Below, piece after piece: positions 1-10,815 of a stretch of DNA of 64,000 bases. Source of the stretch: Tomocerus qinae (lineage: Eukaryota > Arthropoda > Collembola > Entomobryomorpha > Tomoceridae); contig CM034546.1 of the NCBI GenBank assembly GCA_020055645.1, positions 102,052,001 to 102,116,000 on the forward strand, written 5' to 3'. The notes under the pieces were generated by a model. The model saw nothing but the letters and a program-made list of their open reading frames with translations. It had not been told where the DNA came from and did no database searches. The position numbers were made by a program, and so were the translations under genes. The first letter of the stretch is position 1. Each line of letters starts with the position of its first letter.

Positions 1-80
1 ATTAGGGTATGACATTTATATATGCAATGCAATGGGGTACTTGGGTACTTATGCTAATAATATTATTTTAAATTTCATAG

Positions 81-1004
81 TTTTTGTTTCTTCGCCCCCC
101 TCGTGACCATTATTTATGCATACTTTTTCATCGTACAGGTATGAAAAGAGATAATGAATCATCTTTTATTGCTTTTAATAATAAGTTAAAGTGTATGCTA
201 TTTAATAACTTTTGATTGAAGGCTGTCGTAGCACATGAACAGCAAATGAGGGAACAAGCGAAAAAGATGAATGTAGCATCACTTCGATCCGCTGAGGCAG
301 CAAAGACTTCTGCAGAGTGCAAATTGGCAAAGGTAAAACAAAGCAAATTTTCAGAATATTGTAACATTTGTGGGAAATTGCAGAATTCATTATAATGTAT
401 ATTTTTTACCTTTAATTTCAGATTGCTTTAATGACCATCAGTCTATGGTAAAGAAACAAATGATTTACAATAATATTAGTATAATAGATGTAAACAGCAT
501 ATTGTGATCATTATTATATACTGAGAATTAATGGTTTGTTTTCTATTTGCAGGTTTATGGCATGGGTAAGAACTAAGAAGTGTATTTTCTTTATTTATAA
601 TTATATCAGTGTTCACTTAATTATGGTATTCATTTCTTTTAGGCACCTTATCTTATCATCAACTTCCAAGGTATTTTCGATGGGGCTAAGATTTCACCTT
701 TAGCTACTATCTGGGGTTCCGTTTTTGCAAAGGCTAACGCTATTTACAATCCGTAAGGCCGTTTTCATCTCTTTTATTACAATTCAACGATTGTGTTACA
801 CTTTGTATAGCAGTATACTTATTTGGTTTACTCTGTCTCAGAATTGTGTACGGAATTTCCCATCCTAAGTACCGGGCAGCTCTCCTTAAGAAATATCCAG
901 CCTTAGCTTGTGCGGCTCCTGAAAGAGATACGGATAGCGATGCTCAATCTCACGGGGGATCCAATGTCACCACCGCTATCATCGAGGAGAAACCGGCTGC
1001 TTAA
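81..1004 (+). CDS. r-type opsin, 3' part (partial)
   Basis: Light-sensing GPCR of the arthropod visual (rhabdomeric) opsin type, acting in photoreceptor membranes. Six exons are visible: 81-138, 222-332, 422-447, 553-565, 643-752 and 842-1004. All join in one frame to the stop at 1002-1004, giving about 170 C-terminal residues. They cover TM5 ([12 protein letters not shown]), the long third cytoplasmic loop with [16 protein letters not shown]6 (LWFMAWAPYLI), and TM7 with the retinal-binding lysine in [13 protein letters not shown]. The r-opsin tripeptide motif HPKYR and a Ser/Thr/Asp-rich tail follow. AATAAA at 1170-1175 is a likely poly(A) signal. The 5' exons with TM1-TM4 lie off the left edge, so the counterion and spectral class cannot be judged. 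Exons 3 and 4 are only 26 and 13 nt. Family is certain; the subclass (long or middle wavelength) is inference. Confidence 0.93.
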
Positions 1005-1169
1005 TTTTACGAACTAGATTAACTAATTTGTAGACTTGTTTAGTGGTTTCGTTTGTTTAAATTACACTTATTCCTAATTATGTTCTACACAATATCTCCT
1101 TTTCTACATTTCACAATTTCGTTTTTGCCTTTTTCACATCGATTTTATTTGTTAAAATGTTTTGGCACT

Positions 1170-1175
1170 AATAAA
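1170..1175 (+). promoter_or_regulatory. poly(A) signal of the opsin gene
   Basis: AATAAA lies about 165 bases after the opsin stop codon, the expected position for 3' end formation. No competing hexamer is seen closer to the stop. Confidence 0.5.
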
Positions 1176-1199
1176 AATTTAAAAATTTGTGAATTAAAT

Positions 1200-2557
1200 T
1201 GCCTTGTGTAAATAATTGGTTTTTAACTTACATAATGGTAACAATAATTAATTAAGTACTTCTGTTAGTTAAGGTTATAAGTTATAGTATCTCATTGGTT
1301 CTTTTTGTGATTGGTTAGTAATAATTTATTATTCTTCAACACTTGATATCGTTTTCTGTATATATATTGGTGATCAGTTTGAAATTCAAAACAATAATAA
1401 TGATGTAAAATATGAAATTCTGAAACATTGCTCATTGGAATTGGAAAATTTAATAAATGTTCCGATGTCTTCCTAATTTGATCTTTACCTTCTAATTTAA
1501 ACTATTGAAGAACCAATATTTTGTATGAAATTGTTTTTTCAATGAATGAAATAGACACTATTCTACATTCTACATTTAATTCATGAAAAATTGCTTGGCA
1601 TGCATGAGATAAATATACATCACCAGAATCTTCAGTTTATTACGAAAATAGATTTAAACAAGTTTCTTATACTTACAGTCTAAATAAACAGTATTTGTAG
1701 ATAATTATTTTGCAGTAATTACGAGGGAGAATAGTAGGTCAACTTATGCATGCGAAATGTGAACTTATCTTTTGACTTGTGTAAGGATGAGATTTTACGT
1801 GAGTACAAGTTAATTTTAGCACTATTACAGAATATTATTACAAAATATTGTATGTATGCTTGCAGACATGAATCATATAGACGAAAGCTTACATTAACCA
1901 GAGGGTAAAACAGACGCTTTATGAGTGATTGATATTGCCATTACAAAGTATATACACTTTCATGCGAAACCGACGTCAGTAAACCTGCATTTTGGCTACA
2001 GCACAAAAAATTGACAGCTGAAGCCAACCTGGGCGTTTTCTTGGCTTCTGTAATCATTTGGTGGACAGTAATCTCTAATTTAATTTTAGTGAATTGATAC
2101 CAATCAGCCAAATCAAGATGTGCAATGCGTAAATACTGTAAATTATGAACCCTCCTAATCTAAGCAACTATAAAAGTGCACATTCGTCTTTCTCGAAAGA
2201 GGGGGCCAACGGTTAGCCCTAGCCCCATTCTGCCAATTGTAGTGGTTTGAATTTGAGATAATTTATGAATTTTTATACTTCTGAATTACACATTTTCTCA
2301 CTGCATACCCGCATGGTCGAAGAAACCTTTAAAGATAAATTATGAACAATGAAAATCTCCAGTTGAAAACGAAAATGCTTATAAAATTGAAAATACAAAC
2401 ACAAAACTTACAGCAATTGCCAGTCAGAAATCCATTGTCAATCTTAAAAACTTGAAAATTGCCCCAAAAATCAGGACTAAAATATTTCAAAGAAATTTTC
2501 TAAATAGTTTTTCTAATTCTGTTTTTAGAAAATGTTAAACTTTACCTGAGATTTAGT
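1200..2557. other. intergenic, nothing recognised
   Basis: AT-rich sequence between the opsin 3' end and the micropeptide gene. I found no credible ORF, RNA gene or terminal repeats. A GC-richer patch near 2195-2235 has no recognisable identity. Confidence 0.5.
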
Positions 2558-2653
2558 TTAAACTTCTTCTGGAGGGGCAACGACGAAGAAGATGTAAAAG
2601 CAGACGACTGCGGCAAGGATTATAAAGGCTTTAATTTGAGCTTCGGAAAGCAT
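2558..2653 (-). CDS. 31-residue single-pass membrane micropeptide
   Basis: A closed ORF from ATG (2653) to TAA (2558) encodes 31 residues: a short polar start (MLSEAQIK), one hydrophobic helix of about 18 residues (AFIILAAVVCFYIFFVV), and an acidic tail (APPEEV). Codon choice is strongly biased to C- or T-ending codons (GCC, ATC, GTC, TTC), unlike the AT-rich surroundings, which supports real coding. Two known families fit in size and layout. One is the SERCA-regulating peptides (arthropod sarcolambans, vertebrate sarcolipin, also 31 aa); SEA near the start recalls sarcolamban. The other is OST4, the tiny oligosaccharyltransferase subunit (M-I/L-S/T-D/E-x-Q at the start). I cannot choose between them. 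Upstream 5' UTR exons probably exist but were not placed. Confidence 0.6.
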   Translation of the reverse strand: MLSEAQIKAFIILAAVVCFYIFFVVAPPEEV

Positions 2654-5330
2654 ATTGCTCTGAGAGGAGGATTCGATGTAGTTTGAAAGGAATGATAACT
2701 AAAATAGGTTGATTGGAGATGATGAGTTTCCTTCAGATGCTTCTTCGACACTGGTTGATCTACAGCTGAAACGCAATAGAGGAAAACGAAGAAATCAGCA
2801 CCTCTTTTAATAGTGTTCGAAGGCGAAAGATGCGCAAGAGATCTATAAATAAATTTTTGCTGCTGAAATATAAAGTAATCCATTTACACATTTACATTTA
2901 TGATGATTGCGTCTTTTAGACGAAAGCACATAATATATTAGACATTTAAAAGTTTGTAGAACAGAGCATGTTGCAATGTATAGGCAGATGAGAATATTTC
3001 ATCTTCACATCAACCAGATTGACATGACATTCATTTGACTTTAGCTATAGCTCCGTTATTCATCTTGCAGAATACAGAAAACGAGATTTTCCGAAGTGCA
3101 AAGTATACGACATCACTAGCTGACAACGAGGATTCGGTACTTAAATAATAACGTAGTTCGCATAGCTGTAACTAGTAATATAATTTTTTCTATACTAACT
3201 CTGTCAGTAGGACGATCGGAAATCGGTTGCAAATAAGATATCCCAGTTATCCCACTAACAAGCTGCACTGAACTACTTATTTCTATTTACTGGAGCATTT
3301 GGCTGTATTACCAAAAATCTGTTATTGGTACTTAGTAGTATTACAGATATTCCTACGTGCCCTAATTTAAAACGCCAAAATGCATTTTTGACTTGTCTTA
3401 CGATATGATTTAAAAGCAAAGATTTACCTACATGCAAGCAACACGTTGGCGTTTGGTGGACCAAAAAAAAATCTGAGCTACAGAAAACAGAAACATCTAA
3501 AAACTAAAGATATAACGAAGATTTTACCATATACCAAATCCATATTAGTAGAAAGTAGAACGCATAGGTAGGTATCTACAAAAATACAAAGTTAAATCTT
3601 CTTTTGAAAGCGGACTCATTAAACTCATAGCGCATCGGTTCTTTCCAGTTCGGTTATCTGTAAATCTGCATTTATAAAACTATCTTTGTCCTACTAACAA
3701 TAAAGGATGCATACTTTAAAGTACAAAATACAGCCACGCAGATGTGCTTAATATACTCTGTTTGCACTTGGTACTGACATTTTCTATAAACTAACAATTA
3801 TGTCAAGCAAATGAGCAATTTACTCGTTAAAGTTCATCTTTTCAACTCACTGGTTAATTTTCCGTAGAGTTTGTAATCTCACATCTCCTTGCCCTTTGTG
3901 ACATATTTTATATCTTAATACCTCAAAATAACATTTTATCGATATTTTTTCAATCATTTCACTGCAGACCGTTGTACTGTGTATGATTTCTCAAAAATAG
4001 TACGTGGTTTGTATTATTATAGTATTATGGGATATCCTCTCAGGTTTCAACATAATTCATTTTCTCAACAAGACACTTTTCTGCAGACCATTGCTAATAA
4101 ACAGTACATTTCTCCAACTGAATAACTTCATTGGGAAAGTTATGATTGGGTTGGGATTGGTGATGTTGAGTTGGGCGTGTTCGCTGGTAATAGCAAAGTA
4201 ATAAATAAACAAATGAGTCAAATCCTGAAATATTCGTAAAAGATATTCTGCCTAAAGATTTTTTACATCCACCCAATAAGAATCTACTTAAGCTGTTTTT
4301 CTTATATCCATTTCAGTCGTTTGGACTCTTTTCACAATATTCTTTATTGTATATAACGTTTTGCTACACCTACTACCTTGCAGATCTTCCTACAGTTTAT
4401 CTTAGCAAGCATGGATTGAAGGTTTTTAACGAGTAGTATTTAACTCATCGACTCGACTCTTCAAATGCTTGCAATATATTTCTGTTACAAAATTCATATG
4501 CCTGCTGACTATTTCAGTCATATTTCTTTCGTGTATCATTGCTATGATTAATGAAGCTTAATATAGTTCAAGATGTTTCAATTTGGCTTCAAGTCAGGAT
4601 AACGGCCAAAAAATACAAACCTTACACCAAAGACTTGGTGATTGTCGCAGTAATTGTCAGTCAAACAGACTATTCAGTTACATATTTTCTCTTTGCACGC
4701 TACTTAGAAATTGAAAGATAGATAATCAATGGCAAAACAAACTTGAACTATTGAATTGAACTATACGCTCATCAGACAAACTATTTTAGTTGACTACGAG
4801 CCCGTCAATAAACCCTGGCAGTAACAACAATGTGAATAAATTCACACAATGGAATCTAGCTTATTTCGAATGGCTGTGTATGATAAATTTCGAAAGTAAG
4901 TTATATTTCCGTTTTCAATGGTTTATTATAAAACATTAAGTTTGTTATAACCAATGTGACATAATTAATACTATCTAATTTAGCAACAGTATAAATTTTT
5001 AAGGCCTATTTTCTAATTATACTATCAAAATCAAGTCAAAGGGAGGGAGCGGTATCTGAAAACCAATTAAATGGACTGACGTATTCCAGAATCAATAGAA
5101 ATAATAATCAGTAGAAATAACCATAGGCATTGTTTTTGCCAAGTTTGATCAATACCCGTCATTGGATTTGAAAATTATCGTGGGTACGGACAGACTGAGT
5201 AGTTCTATAAGCTCGTGAGGAAGGCTAAAACATCATCTGATGTATAATGATTTCAGTACAGAAACACTGGTTATATTAAAAGCCTACTTAAACACTTTTA
5301 TTTATTCTAAAATATTCAAATTTAATTAAC
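2654..5330. other. intergenic, nothing recognised
   Basis: About 2.7 kb of AT-rich sequence. Open frames near 3273-3464 and 4004-4276 are short, lack splice support and show no domain. The first 200 bases probably hold the 5' UTR or promoter of the micropeptide gene on the minus strand. Confidence 0.45.
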
Positions 5331-6213
5331 AATCTTTGAATTTCTCGAATTTATTTAGAGGAACTCAATTTTATTTGAAAGTTCTCGAATTTTTCGGAGG
5401 TTTTTAAATTTATGCGGAGCTTCTCGAATTTATTCGGAGCTTCTCGAATTTATTCGGAGCTTCTCGAATTTATTCGGAGCTTCTCGAATTTATTCGGAGC
5501 TTCTCGAATTTATTCGGAGCTTCTCGAACTTATTCGGAGCTTCTCGAATTTATTCGGAGCTTCTCAAATTTATTCGGAGCTTCTCGAATTTATTCGGAGC
5601 TTCTCGAATTTATTCGGAGCTTCTTGAATTTATTCGGAGTAACTCGAATTTATTCGGAGTAACTCGAATTTATTCGGAGTAACTCGAATTTATTCGGAGT
5701 AACTCGAATTTATTCGGAGTAACTCGAATTTATTCGGAGTAACTCGAATTTATTCGGAGTAACTCGAATTTATTCGGAGTAACTCGAATTTATTCGGAGT
5801 AACTCGAATTTATTCGGAGTAACTCGAATTTATTCGGAGTAGCTCGAATTTATTCGGAGTAGCTCGAATTTATTCGGAGTAGCTCGAATTTATTCGGAGT
5901 AGCTCGAATTTATTCGGAGTAACTCGAATTTATTCGGAAGAACTCGAATACATTCGGAGGACGTCGAATTTATTCGGAGGACGTCGAATTTATTCGGAGG
6001 ATTTTGAATTTATTCAAAGGACCTCGAATTTATTCGGAGGACCTCGAATTTATTCGGAGGACCTCGAATTTATTCGGAGGACCTCGAATTTATTCGAAGG
6101 ACCTCGAATTTATTCGGAGGACCTCGAATTTATTCGGAGGACCTCGAATTTATTCGGAGGACCTTGAATTTATTCGGAGGACCTCAATTTTATTCGGATA
6201 AATTCGAATGGGG
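5331..6213 (+). repeat. 20-bp satellite array with homogenised blocks
   Basis: About 39 head-to-tail 20-bp units share the core CGAATTTATTCGGAG, with degenerate copies at the left edge (about 5331-5415). The units fall in blocks that differ only in a few central bases. GGAGCTTCTCG occupies 5416-5635 (11 units), GGAGTAACTCG 5636-5835 (10 units), GGAGTAGCTCG 5836-5915 (4 units), and GGAGGACCTCG or close variants about 5956-6200. This shows recent local amplification of successive variants. Because 20 is not divisible by 3, every frame reads the same 20-residue cycle and long spurious ORFs appear. I do not consider them coding. Confidence 0.95.
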
Positions 6214-6868
6214 CGCCCAAAAATTGTTAGGTGTTGGCTGTGTTCATACTCGAATAAATAAAATTGGGTGTTTAATGGTGCAATAGCATCGGAGGTCTCA
6301 CATCACAGCACCTTAGGCTCCGCCGAACCTTTGGCACCTGCTAATTCGTGTTTATAGTTTCAGCTTTGGCTCCGCCGAACTTTTGGCTCCGGCTTGGAAG
6401 GAAAGCAAAGCAAGCGATGAGTCATCGAGTCATACGTGGACACCAAAGTCCCAATAGTAGAGTAGATTGTATTACGGTAATTTACAGAAATAAGCCTCTC
6501 AAACGAAACATTTACAAAAAACCTACAAGCAAGCCGTAACAGAATTCTAACTTTTTACTTTAAATTTAATCCATGCATTGTTCAATTGCATGGGGCAGTG
6601 CTAAAAGTATATTATAAACTTTTCAAAAACATCCTTTTATTTAAAAATATATATTAAAACGACTAAAATATTTTCGAAGTAAAGTACCCGACAGCCTTCA
6701 CCTATGCTACCTAATAAATTGATAACATTTTTTATATTGACCATTAACTATAACGAGATCAGGAATTCTTGAACCCAGCAACTGTAGTAGTTCGTAAACA
6801 GAGAATGATTTTGATCAGGGAGCCGGTTGAAATTGGCTTGTGGCCAAAACTCATGATTTCTTAAACAT
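6214..6868. other. spacer between the two satellite arrays
   Basis: Unique sequence with a slightly GC-rich start. A short phrase, GGCTCCGCCGAAC, occurs twice (about 6317 and 6368), suggesting a small internal duplication. The 63-residue ORF at 6348-6539 has no recognisable domain and I do not call it a gene. Confidence 0.4.
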
Positions 6869-7040
6869 AAATTCCAAATAATTCGAATAAATTCGAAATA
6901 GTTCGAATAAATTCGTAATAATTCGAATAAATTCGAAATAGTTCGAATAAATTCGTAATAATTCGAATAAATTTGAAATAGTTCGAATAAATTCGAAATA
7001 GTTCGAATAAATTCCAAATAATTCGAATAAATTCGAAATA
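6869..7040 (-). repeat. 20-bp satellite, inverted orientation, left part
   Basis: Tandem 20-bp units with core CGAATAAATTCG, the reverse complement of the core in the 5.3-6.2 kb array. Units alternate between GAAATAGTTCG and GTAATAATTCG forms, so the true period is partly 40 bp. The array breaks at 7040, where a transposon is inserted, and resumes at 7832. Confidence 0.9.
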
Positions 7041-7829
7041 CCGTATTTATCGATATAATTCCCCTGTTCAAGATAGTTCCCCTACGGGGGAACTATATCG
7101 ATTTTTCCCCGTAAATGTCAGCATTCGAAACTATAATTCCCCTATTCGAATTAATTCCCCGGTCAAAATTTAGGGCATTTGGTACGTGTGCACTTACAAT
7201 AAGTACATGTGTACTAAAAGAGAAAGGAAGCAAGAACATTGGTATTGAAAGGTATAGAATAGTTGCAGTCCACAGTAATCTGAAATGGCAGAAGGAGGAG
7301 AACGATTATATTTGACTCCAAGAAGACCCAGTGCATTCATATCTCGAAATTTAACTTTTAAATTGAAAGCTATCAAATTAAGTGAGGAAACAGTTACAAG
7401 TTGACCGAAAAAGCATAAGAGAATGGAAACGGAAAAAATTGGATTATGAAAAATTGGCCGACGAAGGTAACAACCAACAGTTCAACAGTTAATTACAGTT
7501 GACGAAACTGCGCTATGGTTGGATTGTGCCAGTGACACGACAGTAGAGGTCAAAGTTTCACAGGAAGTTTCCATTCTGACAACCGGACACGATAAACTAA
7601 GAATTAGATTCGTCAGATCCGTCCTCTGACGAAGAAAATTAATTACATTTTAATAAAACTTTAATTTTATTTTTAAATAATGCATTGATAATCTAATAAA
7701 TATTGACTTTGAAACTATAATTCCCCTATTCAATTTAATTCCCCATCTGGGGAACTACATCGATTTTTCTTGGACTAAAAGTGGCCATGAAACTATAATT
7801 CCCCAGAGGTGCTAATTCGATAAATACGG
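7041..7829 (+). mobile_element. pogo/Tigger-like DNA transposon, internally deleted
   Basis: A 789-bp element has 13-bp perfect terminal inverted repeats (CCGTATTTATCGA at 7041, TCGATAAATACGG ending at 7829) and a TA target duplication (7039-7040 and 7830-7831). Subterminal palindromes of the TTCCCC..GGGGAA type occur at both ends. Inside are remnants of a pogo-family transposase. These include the start of the helix-turn-helix (TFKLKAIK), then in another frame VDRKSIREWKRKK, then VDETALWLD with the first acidic residue of the DDD domain. Most of the catalytic domain is missing, so it is non-autonomous. It sits inside the 20-bp satellite. Joining the flanks at one TA restores the repeat phase. 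Confidence 0.85.
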
Positions 7830-7831
7830 TA

Positions 7832-8000
7832 GTTCGAATAAATTCGTAATAATTCGAATAAATTCGAAATAATTCGAATAAATTCGTAATAATTCGAATA
7901 AATTCGAAATAATTCGAATAAATTCGAAATAATTCGAATAAATTCGAAATAGTTCGAATAAATTCGAAATAATTCGAATAAATTCGAAATAGTTCGATTA
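7832..8000 (-). repeat. 20-bp satellite, inverted orientation, right part
   Basis: Continuation of the 6869-7040 array beyond the pogo-like insertion, with the same GAAATAATTCGAATAAATTC units. The last unit decays at about 7995. Confidence 0.9.
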
Positions 8001-8472
8001 ACTTCAGTAAACAGTAGAGAAGTATTTAACGTTTCATTTTTGTTTTCTAAATATAGCCATGCTAATTGTTATTAACTATTCAGAATAATCACTGATACTA
8101 TTGTGGTTGTGTCATTAATCAACACTAATCATGTTTCTTATTCCAAATAGACATTTTTCACAATTCCAAGATAAATAAAACAAGTAAGTATGTCATTCCG
8201 ACATCAGGTTCTGGAATCTACTTTATCAAGTTCACATTTTAATGATTATACAAATTTTGAATAATTACACTTTCTCAAAAATATTGGAATTTATACATAT
8301 GCACATTTTCATGACCTAAATATTTTGAGAACTCTATAAAAAGTTAAAGTAGTTGTATGTGGCAACAATTAATTACACTACCTATTAATGAAAAGTGAAT
8401 GAGAGTTTTTTTTAGTTGTTTTGTTTCTACTAAAAGACAAATCAGTGTAATATGCCATCAGACCTCACGGAT
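8001..8472. other. intergenic, 3' flank of the DAPIT gene
   Basis: AT-rich sequence with no supported gene. It includes the probable 3' UTR of the minus-strand gene that ends at 8473. Confidence 0.4.
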
Positions 8473-8830
8473 TCAATTCTTTTTGGAAGACGGCTTGAGA
8501 CAGAAGAACAACACTAAAGCTCCAACAGCTGCGTAAGTAGCTCTTGCCACCTGAAATCCAAGAAGGGTAATTAAGGATGACTAAATACAATGCAGGGATT
8601 TTGTAATTTTGTTTAGTGATTAGTGAAAAATGCTGTTTTCTAAATTATTTATTTTACAGATTCATGCAAAACGCGCGTGAATCAAGCAAAACAAAAGTTG
8701 AGGTTCTAGTTCATATTAAAGATATTTATATTTAGTCATAAAAAGTTACGTTAGCTCGGCCATTGATGGTTACTGAATTGAAATATTTTGAAAGCCCTTT
8801 CAAGTTAGCTTCCTGCTCCTTTTCACCCAT
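8473..8830 (-). CDS. ATP5MK: ATP synthase membrane subunit K (DAPIT/USMG5)
   Basis: Small subunit of mitochondrial F1Fo ATP synthase, known to stabilise enzyme dimers in the inner membrane. Exon 1 is 8750-8830 (27 codons) and exon 2 is 8473-8550 (26 codons with TGA). Both lie in phase 0 with GT-AG borders, giving 52 residues. The family signature is clear: GLSKYFNSVTINGRAN followed by VARATYAAVGALV, a single membrane helix (about 33-45) and a basic Lys-rich end (KPSSKKN). Human DAPIT is 58 residues with KYFNSYTLTGRMN at the same place, so length and layout match. A likely 5' UTR acceptor lies about 25 bases upstream of the ATG. The gene is too short for ordinary ORF calling but well supported. 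Confidence 0.93.
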
Positions 8831-8855
8831 TTTAATTTTTCGTCTCGTTTCCTAC

Positions 8856-9651
8856 AAAGTGAAAAAGTCAGACTGGTGAAGTAACCAAAAACAAATAATT
8901 TATTATCACCAGTTGTTTAAAAAATTTAATACCTATTGGCAAAATCGTCACTGTTTGCTAATCACGAATTCTTCACTGTTTTTGTGATGAAATGCTGTAG
9001 CCACACAAAGAAAATGTACCGTTGCACTTTTTGTTATGTTTTAGTCCCACAAGCCACAAACTCAGTCCCACGTCTCACTTGCAAAATGTATCAGTGTGTC
9101 TTTTCGTCAAGCAATTTACTTTTCCTAGGGAATTTTATGAAAGGAATCTATGGAAATAATAATTTCTCCAAAAATCTGCGGTTGCTATAATGCTATGCTG
9201 TTGGAAACATGAAATGTAAGTACAGGGTTCCGGTTCCGAGCAAATCACCCCGCTGCCGTCCAATCCTAGCTGCCGAACATCAGAATCTCTAGTTTTTGAA
9301 AATAAGCGGTTTAAAGCTTGGTTTGAAGTAGTTTGAATTGAAGCAGAGTTTCAATTTTGTAAATCAAAGTTAAAATTGCGAAATTTTCGACGGGTTAAAA
9401 GACGGGATGCTTCCCCAGCAAATCAACTTAAATTTAAATGACCATGAATAATCTTGGAGAAGGAAGAATGAAATACAATTCAGTCAGTTTTTATAGGTAA
9501 CTATTTCACACAATTTCCCAAATAGGCCATCAAGTCATAAATATAGGGAAATATGAGAATTTCCTGCAAAAATGCAAAATTCGTTTTGCAAAATTCTGTT
9601 TCACGGATGCCCTGATATTGATTCTTACTATTAATAAATATACTTCCGTCC
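8856..9651. other. intergenic, nothing recognised
   Basis: The open frame at 8936-9190 has no signal peptide, domain or splice context. The DAPIT promoter on the minus strand should lie in the left part. Confidence 0.4.
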
Positions 9652-9974
9652 GTGCACTAACTACGGCTAAACTGCAGTTATCCGGCCAGGTTTTTCTTGC
9701 ACCCTTGCACCCGGGTGCAAGGCTGCAGCACCCTTCAGTCTAGTCTTCAGTATATAGTCACGTTATGAGCCACCCGTCATTATTTTCGCCCTTTTCTAAC
9801 CTAACCTAATAAAAATGAAATAATAAATGTTTGGTTGTTTCAATTTTATTAGGTTAATTCAAAAAAGAAGCAAATAGTGACTTGTTTTGAAAATACTTGC
9901 TGGGGTGCAAGGATGCTGGGGTGCAAGGGTGCAAGAGAAACCTGGCCGGATAACTGCAGTTTAGCCGTGCACTA
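9652..9974. mobile_element. MITE with 48-bp inverted repeats and 8-bp duplication
   Basis: Terminal inverted repeats of about 48 bp with one mismatch lie at 9665-9712 and 9919-9966, both beginning GGCTAAACTGCAGTTATC when read inward. Flanking copies of GTGCACTA (9652-9659 and 9967-9974) look like an 8-bp target duplication, which points to a hAT-like nonautonomous element. The left end carries five extra bases (ACTAC) between the duplication and the repeat. They could be slippage or a wrong assignment of the border. There is no coding capacity in the 200-bp centre. Confidence 0.8.
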
Positions 9975-10179
9975 CAGACTGCACACTAATATTATCACAG
10001 ATTAATGATAGAGGTGATACTTTGATACCTATTATTGTGATTTGTATGAAAATAGAATGTTAACTCCCCCTGGAGAAAAATTGTGATATTAAGTTTAAGA
10101 AATATATAATTTATTACTTCAAGTTACTATTATGTTTTTATATCAATAGGACATTGACATAACAGATGTAAGAGAATGG

Positions 10180-10815
10180 TCACCCTGTAGGTTTGTTATT
10201 GCTACTCGGTGCACAATTAAGTTTGAATTTTCCCCTTGTATTTCCAGCAGGGTCAAAATCTGCTAATACAATTGTATACTTGCTTGATGATGCAACCCCA
10301 AAGCCAATTGAGGTGGAACTCTTCCAAATGAGCTGAGTGAAATTGAGAGATTTAGAGTTGTAACCCGGAACATTAAAGTCGTAATACTTTGACTCGTTAT
10401 ACCAAGTGGCAACAACAAGTCCGGCAGCGGGTTTCTCACTTCCGGCTATTTTATAGTAGTTGATTCCATGATATTCCAGTTCACTAGGATCAAATGAGTC
10501 AGGATAGGAGAGCATTTGTTGAGCTAAGTATTCTGCCCCTTCATTTAGCTGAAAAACAATCGAATTTAATACAATTTTTTTAGTTTAATAAAACTCTAGT
10601 ATATGTTTTGTATATATTCTTATCCGTCATTTCGGGGTTAAACTCACAGATCTATTCCATTTTAAGGAAGGAGCAACATGCTTTGATCTATTTCCATTGA
10701 TGAAATTGTACAGTTGTAAGTAGTACGCCAAGTTATTAGAGTCCAATCGGACAATCGAAAAAAGGCTAATTAGAAATGTAAAACAAAGGGAGAAATTAAA
10801 AGTTGTGGCTCTCAT
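10180..10815 (-). CDS. CAP-superfamily secreted protein (GAPR-1-like)
   Basis: Exons 10648-10815 and 10180-10548 join in phase 0 to give 178 residues. A hydrophobic N-terminus (about residues 7-24, FNFSLCFTFLISLFS) looks like a signal peptide. The CAP fold is shown by LKWNRS, EGAEYLAQQML, ATWYNESKYYDFNVPGY, and the CAP1-like motif FTQLIWKSSTSIGFGVA, then FDPAGN near the end. GAPR-1 is about 154 residues without a signal peptide, so this is a secreted relative of similar core size. The usual His of the HFTQ motif is Asn here (NFTQ), and the usual GEN is replaced by HGINYY. The canonical His/Glu cavity is therefore not intact. Function is unknown; CAP proteins can bind lipids or act in venom and defence. 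Confidence 0.88.

Noticed and set aside
2620-2883. 87-residue minus frame upstream of and overlapping the micropeptide
   Set aside because: No domain and AT-rich codon use. The overlapping 31-residue frame has the coding-like bias. Likely 5' UTR.
5416-6200. CRISPR-like array
   Set aside because: Repeat units abut directly with no spacers, and the setting is a eukaryotic genome.
5412-6201. Long open frames with 20-residue repeats (IYSELLEF-like) across the satellite
   Set aside because: They are a by-product of a 20-bp repeat without stops. All frames read the same cycle, and there is no start context or splice signal.
6220-6310. Possible solo LTR (TGTT start, AATAAA, CA end)
   Set aside because: Too short, no target duplication, and no paired copy in the window.
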